In this document: positions 1-6,351 of the stretch, in pieces
Layout: the number at the start of each line of letters is the position of its first letter
Numbering within the stretch: position 1 is the first letter of the stretch
Assembly: GCA_021780395.1 (NCBI GenBank)
Contig: JAJXYU010000014.1
Span: forward strand, 1-8,224
DNA: 8,224 nt
Source of the DNA: Pseudomonadota bacterium
Lineage (GTDB): Bacteria > Pseudomonadota > Gammaproteobacteria > Steroidobacterales > Steroidobacteraceae
Direction: 5' to 3'
Position numbers and translations under genes: made by a program
The notes under the pieces: model-generated
Databases searched by the model: none
Seen by the model: only the letters and a program-made list of their open reading frames with translations
Told to the model about the DNA's origin: nothing

Positions 1-855
1 GTAGTACGCCGGTCCGTCCGGCAACGCGTCGGCCGCGATGCTCGTCCGGCAATGGGGCAGGTAGTCCTCGGCGAAGAAGCGCCCGAGTCGGCGATAGGCG
101 GGCACGACGACGGTCGCAATCGCGGCGCGCGCGGCGACGCGCAGCCGATGCGCATCGGCCGCATCCACGGTCGAGGGGATCTTCGCGAATGGTGCGTAGA
201 AGGGACTGCGCGTCGGGTCGGCGACGACGTTCAGGGCGATCTGCGGCGGGATGCGCGCGGCGACGACGCGCGGCAGCGTGTAGCCCTCGGCGATCCCGAG
301 CCGCAACAGCGCGATCGTCTGGTCCATGTAGGTGCCGAAGGTCTGCAGGCGGTGCAACCAGTCGGCGTAGTCCTTCGCGGTCGCGAATCGCAGCGTCTGC
401 GCGTAATCGCCGGCGGTCTGGATGCCGCCGAGCTGGTTCAGCGGGAACAGGTATTCGTGGAAGCGGTACGCGTCCTCAGCATCCTCGTGCTGCCACTCGA
501 ACAGGTCGTAACTGATTCGATCCTGCGGATCGAGTGCCGCGCGGTCGATCCGGCGCAGCGCGGCGAGGGCGTTCGCGTCCGCGGCGTGGGCGCGCTCGAT
601 CGCCGCGAGGCTGCGGTCGGGCCAGCGGTCGTTGAAGCGACGGTCGCCAAGATCGGAGGCGGTCAACGGGTGCTCGCGCATCTGGCGATTCCAGTCGTGC
701 CGGAACAGGCGATGCAACGCGCTGGTCGCCGCCGCCGTGTCGCCGTGCACGGCGGGTGCCGCCTGCGGTGCGGGTGCGGCGGGAGGCGTGGATGCCGCGA
801 TCGCGAGCAGCGGCACGAGCGCCGCCACCGCGCCGATGGATCGTGAGATTCGCAT
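1..855 (-). CDS. DUF885-family exported protein, N-terminal part (C-terminus beyond window)
   Basis: The frame is open from an ATG at 855 to the left edge with no stop, giving the first 285 residues. Residues 1 to about 21 look like a signal peptide (Arg at 2 and 5, then a hydrophobic run to AIAAS), followed by an Ala/Pro-rich linker to about residue 35, so the mature protein should be periplasmic or lipid-free secreted. The rest matches my recollection of DUF885 proteins: helical, with FRHDWNRQMREHP near the start, RISYDLFEW, SPFYAPFAKIP, and FFAEDYLPHCRTS followed by LPDGPAYY at the edge. DUF885 proteins are usually about 550-620 residues and carry an HExxH-like metallopeptidase motif later on; that part is outside the window, so activity cannot be judged. 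The gene starts 16 nt after the AsmA-like stop, so it probably shares that mRNA; GAGGG upstream is a fair but slightly distant ribosome-binding site. I am confident of the gene and fairly confident of the family. Confidence 0.85.
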   Translation of the reverse strand, partial: MRISRSIGAVAALVPLLAIAASTPPAAPAPQAAPAVHGDTAAATSALHRLFRHDWNRQMREHPLTASDLGDRRFNDRWPDRSLAAIERAHAADANALAALRRIDRAALDPQDRISYDLFEWQHEDAEDAYRFHEYLFPLNQLGGIQTAGDYAQTLRFATAKDYADWLHRLQTFGTYMDQTIALLRLGIAEGYTLPRVVAARIPPQIALNVVADPTRSPFYAPFAKIPSTVDAADAHRLRVAARAAIATVVVPAYRRLGRFFAEDYLPHCRTSIAADALPDGPAYY

Positions 856-871
856 TCGATTCCAGCCCTCG

Positions 872-2881
872 CTAGTGACCGAGCAGGCGCTTCAATTTCT
901 CTTCGAGCTTCTTCTTCAGCGCGTCGCCGCGCCGACGCAGTTGCTGGCCGAGTTGAACCTTCGCGAGTCCCGCGATGTCCGGGCTGAACTTCGGGGCGGC
1001 CAGCGTGCCGGTGACCGTGACCGGCACATCGGCGAGCGCCGGCGCGCTCGTCGTCGCGGAGCCGAGGAGCCTGACCTGCAGACGATAGGCGATCGCGCGC
1101 GTCGGCAGGTTCGTCGTGCCGGCCCCCGTCACGCGCAGGTTCCGTGACGAGATCACGAGGTCCTTCGTGGTCGCGACGCCGTCGACGAGGGTCGCCGAGG
1201 CCGAGAGCGCATCGAACGGCGTGCGTCCCGAGCCGGAACTCGTCGACAGCGTGTGGTGGCGCCACAGTTCGATCGCGTGATCGACGTCCGACCACAGGTC
1301 GACGCCTTCGAGCGCGCCGCCGGTCACGTTCGCCGCGACGTGCCCGTCGAGGCTGCGCAGCATCGCATTCGTCCCCTCGCCCCGGGTCGTCACGTTCATG
1401 CGGAGGTCGGCGCGGCCCGAGAGCCGTCGGGTCTTCGCGAAATCCTGCAGCAGCCGGGCGACGTCGACGCCCGCGAGGTCCAGGGAGACCTGCGTGCCGC
1501 GGACCGCCGTGCGGTCGTCGATCGTGACCCGGCCCGTGGCACTGCCGCCGTAGAGTGCCGCATTCGCCGGCGCGAGCGTCAGGATTCCGCCGCCGGCCGC
1601 CACGCCGATATGCACCCGGGTGAGTGCGAGTCCCGCGACGCCGAGATCACCGATCGTGAGCGATCCATGCAGATTCAAACCTTTCAATGGGTCGCTGGCG
1701 GCCACGGTCGCGGTCGCCGGCGGCGGGCTTGCGGCCTCGGGGCTCAGGTAGCGGTCGAGATCGATCCGGTTCACGTCGAGATCGAAAGTTGCCGCATGCG
1801 TCGCGGGATTCGTGATCGTCGCCGTGCCGCGGACGTCACTGTCATCGATCTGCAGATCGAGGGCCGAGAGCCGGATCGCCGGCGCCGAATACGCGAAATC
1901 GGTCGTCATGGCGATACGCGTCAGGGCTTTCGCGTCGCGCGTCCGCGGCAGTTTCACGCCCAGCCGGTCGAACCATTCGCGCAGCGAAAGCGGATCGAGG
2001 CGCAGGCCGCCGACGACCCGGGGTGACGTCGATATCCCGGTCGCCCGCAGGTGGCCGGTCACTCGCGCATTGGCGCAGTGCAAAGTGAACTGCGGGATAT
2101 CCGCGCTCCCGGCGCGCAGGTCGATACTCGACCCGGGAGCCGTGAAGTCCCAATCGACCGCAGTACCGGGAAGGCGCGGGGCGAGGTGGCCGTGCAGCGC
2201 CAGGGTCGCGAACCGCAGTCGCCGCAGCGTCGCATCCGGGGTGAAATCGAAATTCGCGGCGATCGGCAACGGCGCGGCACCGGCATGGGTCGCGAGACTC
2301 AGCGCGAGCTTGACCGGAACTTCGACGCCCGGTCCGACATGACCGACGTCGAGATCGATGTGGTCGGCGACGAGCGCGCCGTAGCGGACGCGGCCGTCGG
2401 TGAGGGTGATGCCGGCGAGCTGCGGCAGCTCGTCGAAGGCCCCGCCCGTGACGCCCGGCGCGCCCGCGGCGCCGGACGAGGTGCCGAAGCCCTGCCAGTT
2501 GCCTTGGCCGGCCGCGTTGCGCTCGAGCCGCAGGTCCAGGCCGTCGATCTCGACGTGCCCGATCACCAGCCGCCGATGCAGGAGCAGCGGCAGCAACTCG
2601 ACCCGCAGCGAGGCGCCGCGCACCGACGCGAACGGTGCGTTGCCGAAATTGGGCGGATTACCCAGCGTGGCCGATCCCAATTTCAGCGCGATCCAGGGGA
2701 ACACCGACAGGTGGATCGCGCCGGGCAAGGAGAGCTCGCGTCCGGTCGATTGCGCGACGAACTGCTCGATCTGCGGCTTGTAGTCGTTCGGATTCACGAA
2801 CGCCGCGATCGATCCGAGCACGGCGACGACCACGACGATCAGCGCCCCGAGCGTGATACCGATCCACTTCATCGCCCGCAT
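872..2881 (-). CDS. AsmA-family inner-membrane-anchored envelope protein
   Basis: The protein has 669 residues from the ATG at 2881. Residues 5-29 form one N-terminal membrane helix (WIGITLGALIVVVVAVLGS), followed by the hallmark AsmA start NPNDYKPQIEQFVAQSTGR at 30-48, then LSVFPWIALKLGSATLGN at 58-75 and GNWQGF at 127-132. The long middle is beta-rich, and an AsmA C-terminal region lies at about 489-620 (GRADLRMNVTTRG, SLDGHVAANVTGGALEGVDL). The tail is a basic helix KKKLEEKLKRLLG. AsmA-type proteins are anchored in the inner membrane, extend into the periplasm, and are linked to outer-membrane lipid homeostasis; that role is inferred from the family. The frame stays open upstream to 3025, but that extension is low-complexity Arg/Pro/Ala and would put about 48 residues before the membrane helix. 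ATG 2881 is preferred, and ATG 2872 (MKW) is nearly as good. There is no Shine-Dalgarno sequence; a -10-like TATACT lies 6 nt upstream. The gene probably leads an operon with the DUF885 gene. Confidence 0.92.
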   Translation of the reverse strand: MRAMKWIGITLGALIVVVVAVLGSIAAFVNPNDYKPQIEQFVAQSTGRELSLPGAIHLSVFPWIALKLGSATLGNPPNFGNAPFASVRGASLRVELLPLLLHRRLVIGHVEIDGLDLRLERNAAGQGNWQGFGTSSGAAGAPGVTGGAFDELPQLAGITLTDGRVRYGALVADHIDLDVGHVGPGVEVPVKLALSLATHAGAAPLPIAANFDFTPDATLRRLRFATLALHGHLAPRLPGTAVDWDFTAPGSSIDLRAGSADIPQFTLHCANARVTGHLRATGISTSPRVVGGLRLDPLSLREWFDRLGVKLPRTRDAKALTRIAMTTDFAYSAPAIRLSALDLQIDDSDVRGTATITNPATHAATFDLDVNRIDLDRYLSPEAASPPPATATVAASDPLKGLNLHGSLTIGDLGVAGLALTRVHIGVAAGGGILTLAPANAALYGGSATGRVTIDDRTAVRGTQVSLDLAGVDVARLLQDFAKTRRLSGRADLRMNVTTRGEGTNAMLRSLDGHVAANVTGGALEGVDLWSDVDHAIELWRHHTLSTSSGSGRTPFDALSASATLVDGVATTKDLVISSRNLRVTGAGTTNLPTRAIAYRLQVRLLGSATTSAPALADVPVTVTGTLAAPKFSPDIAGLAKVQLGQQLRRRGDALKKKLEEKLKRLLGH

Positions 2882-2887
2882 CGGCGC

Positions 2888-2893
2888 AGTATA
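2888..2893 (-). promoter_or_regulatory. Candidate -10 element for the AsmA-like gene, suggesting a leaderless mRNA
   Basis: The minus strand reads TATACT here (five of six matches to TATAAT), then six bases (GCGCCG), then the ATG at 2881. A transcript starting at the usual distance from a -10 would begin at or next to the A of the ATG. No good -35 is visible (CCGTCA or CCCGTC at 16-17 bp spacing). This is inference from position and sequence only. Confidence 0.4.
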
Positions 2894-2929
2894 GCCGATC
2901 ATGCGGGAGTGACGGGCGCGCCCGGCGCG

Positions 2930-2961
2930 GCCGGGGCTTGGCGGTGCCGGGGCTTGGCGGG
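2930..2961. repeat. Tandem duplication of a 16-bp unit
   Basis: The unit GCCGGGGCTTGGCGGT at 2930-2945 is followed directly by GCCGGGGCTTGGCGGG at 2946-2961; they differ only in the last base. It sits 49-80 nt upstream of the AsmA-like ATG, just behind the candidate promoter. Each copy contains CGGGGCTTG (minus strand CAAGCCCCG), which also occurs at 6386-6394 upstream of the hydrolase gene. It may be replication slippage or a doubled binding site. Confidence 0.8.
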
Positions 2962-3023
2962 GGCGCAGGCTCGCCGCGGCCAATATTTGCAGGATGCGGC
3001 AAGCGATGCGCGCAACTGTCGCC

Positions 3024-3065
3024 AAATGGCGTCATGCGATCGTTTGCGTTTCATGAAAATGGCGT
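3024..3065. repeat. Pair of 9-bp direct repeats AAATGGCGT flanking a palindrome
   Basis: AAATGGCGT occurs at 3024-3032 and again at 3057-3065, 33 bp apart start to start, about three helical turns. The two copies bracket an AT-rich segment with the palindrome at 3049-3058, which overlaps the second copy by two bases. The arrangement resembles a regulator-binding region between divergent genes, but no known operator is recognised. Confidence 0.4.
3049..3058. promoter_or_regulatory. Perfect 10-bp palindrome TTTCATGAAA, possible operator
   Basis: TTTCATGAAA equals its own reverse complement and lies in the AT-rich island 137-146 nt upstream of the secreted-protein start and about 170 nt upstream of the AsmA-like start. 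AT-rich palindromes are rare in this GC-rich sequence, and a site between divergent genes fits a dimeric repressor or activator. The binding protein is unknown and the site is short. Confidence 0.3.
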
Positions 3066-3194
3066 AAAAGTGCAGAAAAAGTCTCGCTTATTCGCCGGGG
3101 ATGCGTGGATACTTCCGGTGTGCCGGCCGCGCCGGTTCGATGACGACCCACCGGGGTCCCGGCGGCGCGCTCGGCGGGAATCGGAGCAACCATC

Positions 3195-3698
3195 ATGGGA
3201 AGCGGATCAATGAGAAAACTCCTCTGGGTCGCAGCGATGCTGGCGGCGCCGGCCGCGTTCGCGGGCAACGTCGGCGTGTCGATCTCGTTCAATCAGCCCG
3301 GCTTGTACGGGCAGATCAACCTCGGCAATGTTCCGGCGCCGCAATTGATCTACTCGCAGCCCGTTCTCGTGGCGCCGCCACCCTATGCGGCACCGGCGTT
3401 GCCGCCGGTGTATCTGCACGTGCCGCCGGGGTATGAGCTGAACTGGCGGGCGCACTGCGCGCAGTTCAATGCCTGTGGCCGGCCGGTGTACTTCGTCCGC
3501 GACCGGTGGTACCGGGACGTGTACGAACCGGCCCGGCGCGACTATGACGAGCGCGAGCAGCGCGATCGTCGCTACCGCGAGGATCACGGTGGCCGTTGGG
3601 ATCGACACGATCGGGGTGAGCATCGGGGCTGGGATCGACGCGATTGGCGTCGGCATGGCGACGATCACGGCGATCGACACGGCGACGGCGGCCGCTGA
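3195..3698 (+). CDS. Small exported protein with conserved two-Cys core and charged Arg/Asp/His tail; function unknown
   Basis: The protein has 167 residues. MRKLLWVAAMLAAPAAFAG (6-24) is a clear signal peptide, cleaved after AFA. The mature part begins NVGVSISFNQPGLYGQINLGN, then a Pro-rich stretch (44-68), then VYLHVPPGYELNWRAHC, NACGRPVYFV and RDRWYRDVY, with Cys at 88 and 94 that could pair in the periplasm. I recall similar uncharacterised exported proteins in Proteobacteria (VPPGH...HC...ACGxPVYFV) but know no function. From residue 112 the tail is almost only Arg, Asp, Glu, His, Gly and Trp and contains a repeated 11-residue unit (WDRHDRGEHRG, then WDRRDWRRHGD). The start at 3195 has GGAG 8 nt upstream; an ATG at 3210 would give a more typical signal peptide (MRKLL) with a weaker site, so either is possible. 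The next gene is 132 nt downstream beyond a hairpin. The tail might bind metal or anionic polymers, which is speculation. Confidence 0.85.
   Translation: MGSGSMRKLLWVAAMLAAPAAFAGNVGVSISFNQPGLYGQINLGNVPAPQLIYSQPVLVAPPPYAAPALPPVYLHVPPGYELNWRAHCAQFNACGRPVYFVRDRWYRDVYEPARRDYDEREQRDRRYREDHGGRWDRHDRGEHRGWDRRDWRRHGDDHGDRHGDGGR
3598..3663 (+). repeat. Two imperfect 33-bp in-frame repeats in the secreted protein's tail
   Basis: Copies lie at 3598-3630 and 3631-3663. Both begin GGGATCGAC.CGAT and stay alignable through most of their length, each encoding 11 residues starting WDR. The surrounding 110 bp holds seven GATC tetramers, a result of the Asp-Arg and Asp-His codon runs. This is consistent with in-frame duplication of a charged tail segment. 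Confidence 0.55.
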
Positions 3699-3714
3699 GA
3701 CGACGCCGCGGCGG

Positions 3715-3740
3715 GCGGACCGGCGAGGGTGCCGGTCCGC
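3715..3740 (+). terminator. Strong GC-rich hairpin after the secreted-protein gene, without a U-tract
   Basis: GCGGACCGGC (3715-3724) pairs perfectly with GCCGGTCCGC (3731-3740) across the 6-nt loop GAGGGT, starting 17 nt after the stop codon. The following bases, ATTGCCGCG, hold no T-run, so this is not a canonical intrinsic terminator. It could instead protect the 3' end or reduce read-through into the permease gene. Confidence 0.4.
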
Positions 3741-3819
3741 ATTGCCGCGAGCGGTGCCCCCGGTTACGATCCTGGTGCGTCGGCGAGTCGGCGCGGCTCG
3801 CGAGTGCGGGATCATGGCT

Positions 3820-3824
3820 GGAGG
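3820..3824 (+). promoter_or_regulatory. Ribosome-binding site that decides the TTG start of the permease
   Basis: GGAGG at 3820-3824 lies 6 nt before TTG at 3831. It is the best Shine-Dalgarno match in the window and sits at ideal spacing. No ATG in the permease frame lies near the expected N-terminus. Confidence 0.75.
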
Positions 3825-3830
3825 CATTCA

Positions 3831-5318
3831 TTGGGAAAATCGGAACAGGGTCGACTCGGCGGCCGGTTGATCGAGCGTCGGTCGATCGATTACGTGCCGC
3901 TCGCCGAGCGGCACGGCAAGGTCTGGCATCTTTGGCCCGTCTGGTTCGCGGGCGACGCGCACCTGGCGACGGTCGCGACCGGGGTCGTCGGTGTCGCGCT
4001 CGGCGGCAACCTGGTCTGGATGACGGTGGCGGTCGTGCTTGGATCCGCGCTCGGCACCTTCTTCATGGCCTTTCACTCGACCCAGGGCCCGCAGCTCGGG
4101 TTGCCGCAGATGATCCAGTCGCGGCCGCAGTTCGGTTATGTCGGTGCGCTGCTCGTCTGGGGGGTCGCGCTGATCGCCTACATCGGCTACAACGCGTTCA
4201 ATCAGATCCTCGCCGCACAGACGGTCCACAGCCTCTACGGCGGCGCCGCCGCGCCGACGATGATCGGCTTCACCGCGCTGTCGGTATTCTTCGCGGTCGT
4301 CGGCTACGATTTGATCCATGTCGCGCAGCGCCTGATCGCCTATACGCTGATCGTCGCGCTGCTGGTGTTCACGGTCGCCGTGTCCCTGCACGCGCGCTTC
4401 GACGCGAACGAGCTCGACTGGCGTCAGTTCGTCGCGGTGCCGTTCCTCGCGCAGGTGTTCGCTGCGGCGTCCTACCAGGTCTCCTGGTCGATCTACGTGT
4501 CCGACTACTCGCGCTATCTGCCGCGTGACGTCGGCGTGACCGCGTCCTTCTGGTGGACCTACCTCGGCGCGTTCATCGGCGGCACCTGGACCATGCTCGT
4601 CGGCACCGTCGCGGCGGCTGCGTTCCCGCACCTCGAGGTGGTGGCGGCTTTGCGCGCGGCGGCCGACGCGGTGCTGCCCCACTTCGGCAAGCCGCTGTTG
4701 ATCTGCTCGCTCCTGGGACTGGTCACGATCACTTCGCTGAACTTCTACGGCGCCTCGCTCACCCTGATGAGCGTCGCGGACTCGCTCGCCGCGGTGAAGC
4801 CGTCGCTCGGCAAGCGATTGTTCGCGCTCGCCGTGTCCGCGGTCGCCGCGACGAGCCTCGCGCTCGCCGCGTCGCGCGACTTCGTCACGCAGTTCGGCGA
4901 GTTCCTCGCGATCCTGCTGTACCTGTTCACGCCGTGGACCGCGATCAACCTCGTCGATTTCTACTGGGTGCGCAAGGGCCACTACTCGGTGCGGGAGATC
5001 TTCAATCCGCACGGCATGTACGGCCGCTGGAACTGGCGCGGGCTCACCGCGTACTTCGTCGGATTCGTCGCGATGGTTCCGTTCTTCAGCACGGACCTGT
5101 ACAAGGGGCCGATCGCGCGCGCGCTCGGTGGCGCAGACGTCGCGATGCTGGTCGGGCTGCCGGTGTCCGCGCTCGTCTACGTGTGGGCGTGCCGTTCTCT
5201 CGACCTGGACAAGGACCGGGCGGAGGCGAAGCGCGCCGACATCGGTCTCGATCCGGTCCCGGCGCCGATGTCCGGGCGGGCGCCGACCGCCGCCGTGGTC
5301 GCGCCTGAGGCGCTGTGA
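3831..5318 (+). CDS. NCS1-family (purine-cytosine type) nucleobase/cation symporter
   Basis: The protein has 495 residues from the TTG at 3831 and about 12 hydrophobic segments, the usual size and build of NCS1 permeases, which import purines, pyrimidines or related compounds with H+ or Na+ across the inner membrane. Diagnostic stretches are SIDYVPLAERHGKVWHLWPVWF (18-39, entry to helix 1), QGPQLGLPQMIQSRPQFG (85-102), SDYSRYLPRDVG (224-235), ITSLNFYGASLTLMS (300-314) and INLVDFYWVRKGHY (372-385), followed by NPHGMYGRWNWRG. The substrate cannot be read from sequence; there is no deaminase, hydantoinase or purine gene beside it. The frame is open back to an ATG at 3729, but that start falls inside the loop of the upstream hairpin, has no ribosome-binding site and adds an Arg/Gly/Ser-rich extension unlike the family, so the TTG is preferred. 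The C-terminal 35 residues are a polar Ala/Pro-rich tail. Confidence 0.92.
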   Translation: MGKSEQGRLGGRLIERRSIDYVPLAERHGKVWHLWPVWFAGDAHLATVATGVVGVALGGNLVWMTVAVVLGSALGTFFMAFHSTQGPQLGLPQMIQSRPQFGYVGALLVWGVALIAYIGYNAFNQILAAQTVHSLYGGAAAPTMIGFTALSVFFAVVGYDLIHVAQRLIAYTLIVALLVFTVAVSLHARFDANELDWRQFVAVPFLAQVFAAASYQVSWSIYVSDYSRYLPRDVGVTASFWWTYLGAFIGGTWTMLVGTVAAAAFPHLEVVAALRAAADAVLPHFGKPLLICSLLGLVTITSLNFYGASLTLMSVADSLAAVKPSLGKRLFALAVSAVAATSLALAASRDFVTQFGEFLAILLYLFTPWTAINLVDFYWVRKGHYSVREIFNPHGMYGRWNWRGLTAYFVGFVAMVPFFSTDLYKGPIARALGGADVAMLVGLPVSALVYVWACRSLDLDKDRAEAKRADIGLDPVPAPMSGRAPTAAVVAPEAL

Positions 5319-5343
5319 GCGCGTTCCGCGCGGACTGAGCCGG

Positions 5344-6339
5344 TCAGCGGCGCTCCTCGAGGAAGCGGGTGATCACCGCGGCGACCTTGCGCGGCTGCTC
5401 CCAGAAAGGGTTGTGGCCCAGGCCCTGGAAGATCTTCACTTGCGCGTGCGGCAGGCCGGCCATCAACGATGCGCGGTCCTCGGGTCCCATGATCGGATCC
5501 TTGCTGCCCCAGATCAGCAAGGTGGGCGCCTTCAAGCGGGGCAGCATCGTGCGCAGGTCCGGATTCGTGAGCGCCTGGTCGAGCACCGCGAGCCAGACGC
5601 GCAGCGGGATCCTGGCGGCGTCCTCCCGTTCGCGCCGGATGAACTCCCGGTTGACCGGCGTCGGCGAACTCCACCACTCCCGCATGAACGGCGAGTCGGC
5701 CTGCAACGGCGCCTTCTGCGCGCGGATCTGTGCGGCGAAGTCGAACTGCCGCTGGCTGGCCGGTTCGCACGGGTTGCGGCCGCCGGTCGAGGAGATCAAC
5801 ACGACGCGGTTCGTGCGCTGCGGCCAGGTCTCGGCGAATCGTTGCGCGACCAGCGAACCGAGCGAGTGACCGACGATGTCGGCCTTGCGCACGTGCAACT
5901 GGTCGAGCAACAGCTTGATGTCATAGGCGAAGTCATAGAGGTCGTAACAGCAATCGGGCTTGCTGGACTGACCGTGGCCGCGCAGGTCGACGAGGATCAG
6001 CCGGAAGCGCTTCGGCAGGTACGGCAGCATCGGAACCCAATCCCGGGCACTGTCGGTGTAGCCGTGGATCAACACCACGGGTGTGCCCCGCGGATCGCCC
6101 ATTTGCAGGTACGCGAGCCTGATCCCGTCCGGCAGCGACGCTTTTTTCTTCATCGCCTCGAAGGCGTCGAGGTTGATCTTCAGCGGCGGGCCCTCGGCCC
6201 CCGCGGCGGCCGGTGTGGCCGCGGGCGTGGTTGCGGTTGCGGGCGCGGCCGTCGTCGCGCGGGCAAACGCGGGCAGCGCGAGCATGAAGATAAGGAATCC
6301 GGCGAGGCGGCGCGGGGGGCGGGTGGGTCGTGCGTTCAT
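5344..6339 (-). CDS. Exported alpha/beta-hydrolase-fold protein
   Basis: The protein has 331 residues from the ATG at 6339. Residues 1-28 look like a signal peptide (RPTRPPRR, then LAGFLIFMLALPAFARA), followed by an Ala/Thr/Pro linker to about 50, so it probably acts in the periplasm. The hydrolase fold follows: PVVLIHGYTDSARDW (oxyanion region, 88-101), VDLRGHGQS (118-126), the nucleophile elbow GHSLG with Ser159, the acid Asp281 in WGSKDP, and the catalytic His309 in GLGHNPFWEQP. All three catalytic residues are present. Such enzymes hydrolyse esters, lactones or C-C bonds, and the substrate is not predictable. A Cys-Cys pair at 130-131 and Cys191 are notable in an exported protein. The frame is open upstream to 6675, but that part lies antisense to or inside the ABC permease and is unlikely. 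There is no Shine-Dalgarno sequence; a -10-like TATCAT lies 6 nt before the ATG. The gene converges on the permease gene across 25 nt that hold only a weak 5-bp hairpin (5319-5331). Confidence 0.9.
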   Translation of the reverse strand: MNARPTRPPRRLAGFLIFMLALPAFARATTAAPATATTPAATPAAAGAEGPPLKINLDAFEAMKKKASLPDGIRLAYLQMGDPRGTPVVLIHGYTDSARDWVPMLPYLPKRFRLILVDLRGHGQSSKPDCCYDLYDFAYDIKLLLDQLHVRKADIVGHSLGSLVAQRFAETWPQRTNRVVLISSTGGRNPCEPASQRQFDFAAQIRAQKAPLQADSPFMREWWSSPTPVNREFIRREREDAARIPLRVWLAVLDQALTNPDLRTMLPRLKAPTLLIWGSKDPIMGPEDRASLMAGLPHAQVKIFQGLGHNPFWEQPRKVAAVITRFLEERR

Positions 6340-6345
6340 CGCCGG

Positions 6346-6351
6346 ATGATA
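6346..6351 (-). promoter_or_regulatory. Candidate -10 element for the hydrolase gene, suggesting a leaderless mRNA
   Basis: The minus strand reads TATCAT (four of six matches to TATAAT), then six bases (CCGGCG), then the ATG at 6339. A possible -35 CCGACT, with the core GAC, lies 17 bp upstream at 6369-6374. The spacing is the same as for the AsmA-like gene, and it would place the transcription start at the start codon. Confidence 0.4.

Larger units (their letters stand above)
2882..3194. other. Divergent intergenic region between the AsmA-like gene and the secreted-protein gene
   Basis: I see no convincing gene in these 313 bases. The part near the AsmA-like gene is GC-rich and holds a 16-bp tandem duplication. 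An island of lower GC at about 3020-3100, unlike anything nearby, holds a perfect 10-bp palindrome and two copies of AAATGGCGT; the plus-strand promoter most likely lies here, though I cannot pick a clear -35/-10 pair. From about 3110 to 3190 the probable 5' leader of the secreted-protein gene is GC-rich and includes a 5-bp hairpin (CCGGC/GCCGG, 3123-3135). A ribosome-binding site GGAG lies at 3183-3186. Confidence 0.6.

Noticed and set aside
52..846. A 264-codon plus-strand frame at the left edge
   Set aside because: It is antisense to the DUF885 gene, whose frame is open to the window edge and gives family-like sequence with a signal peptide. The plus-strand product is Arg/Gly/Val-rich with no domain.
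3028..3050. Sigma-54-like promoter (TGGC ... TTGC) in the divergent region
   Set aside because: The GG and GC dinucleotides are 16 bases apart instead of the required 10, so it does not fit a -24/-12 promoter.
2051..3067. A 338-codon open frame on the plus strand opposite the AsmA-like gene
   Set aside because: Low-complexity Arg/Gly/Asp composition, no ribosome-binding site, and it runs antisense to the N-terminal half of a well-supported AsmA protein.
3828..5012. A 394-codon open frame on the minus strand opposite the NCS1 permease
   Set aside because: Its product is almost only Arg, Glu, Asp, Gly and Val with no recognisable domain, while the opposite strand encodes a clear membrane permease. 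Long antisense frames are expected where third positions are nearly all G or C.
5319..5343. Possible bidirectional terminator between the permease and hydrolase genes
   Set aside because: Only a 5-bp stem (GCGCG/CGCGC, 3-nt loop) and a 4-bp CTGA/TCAG pairing can be drawn, with no T-run on either strand. Too weak to call.
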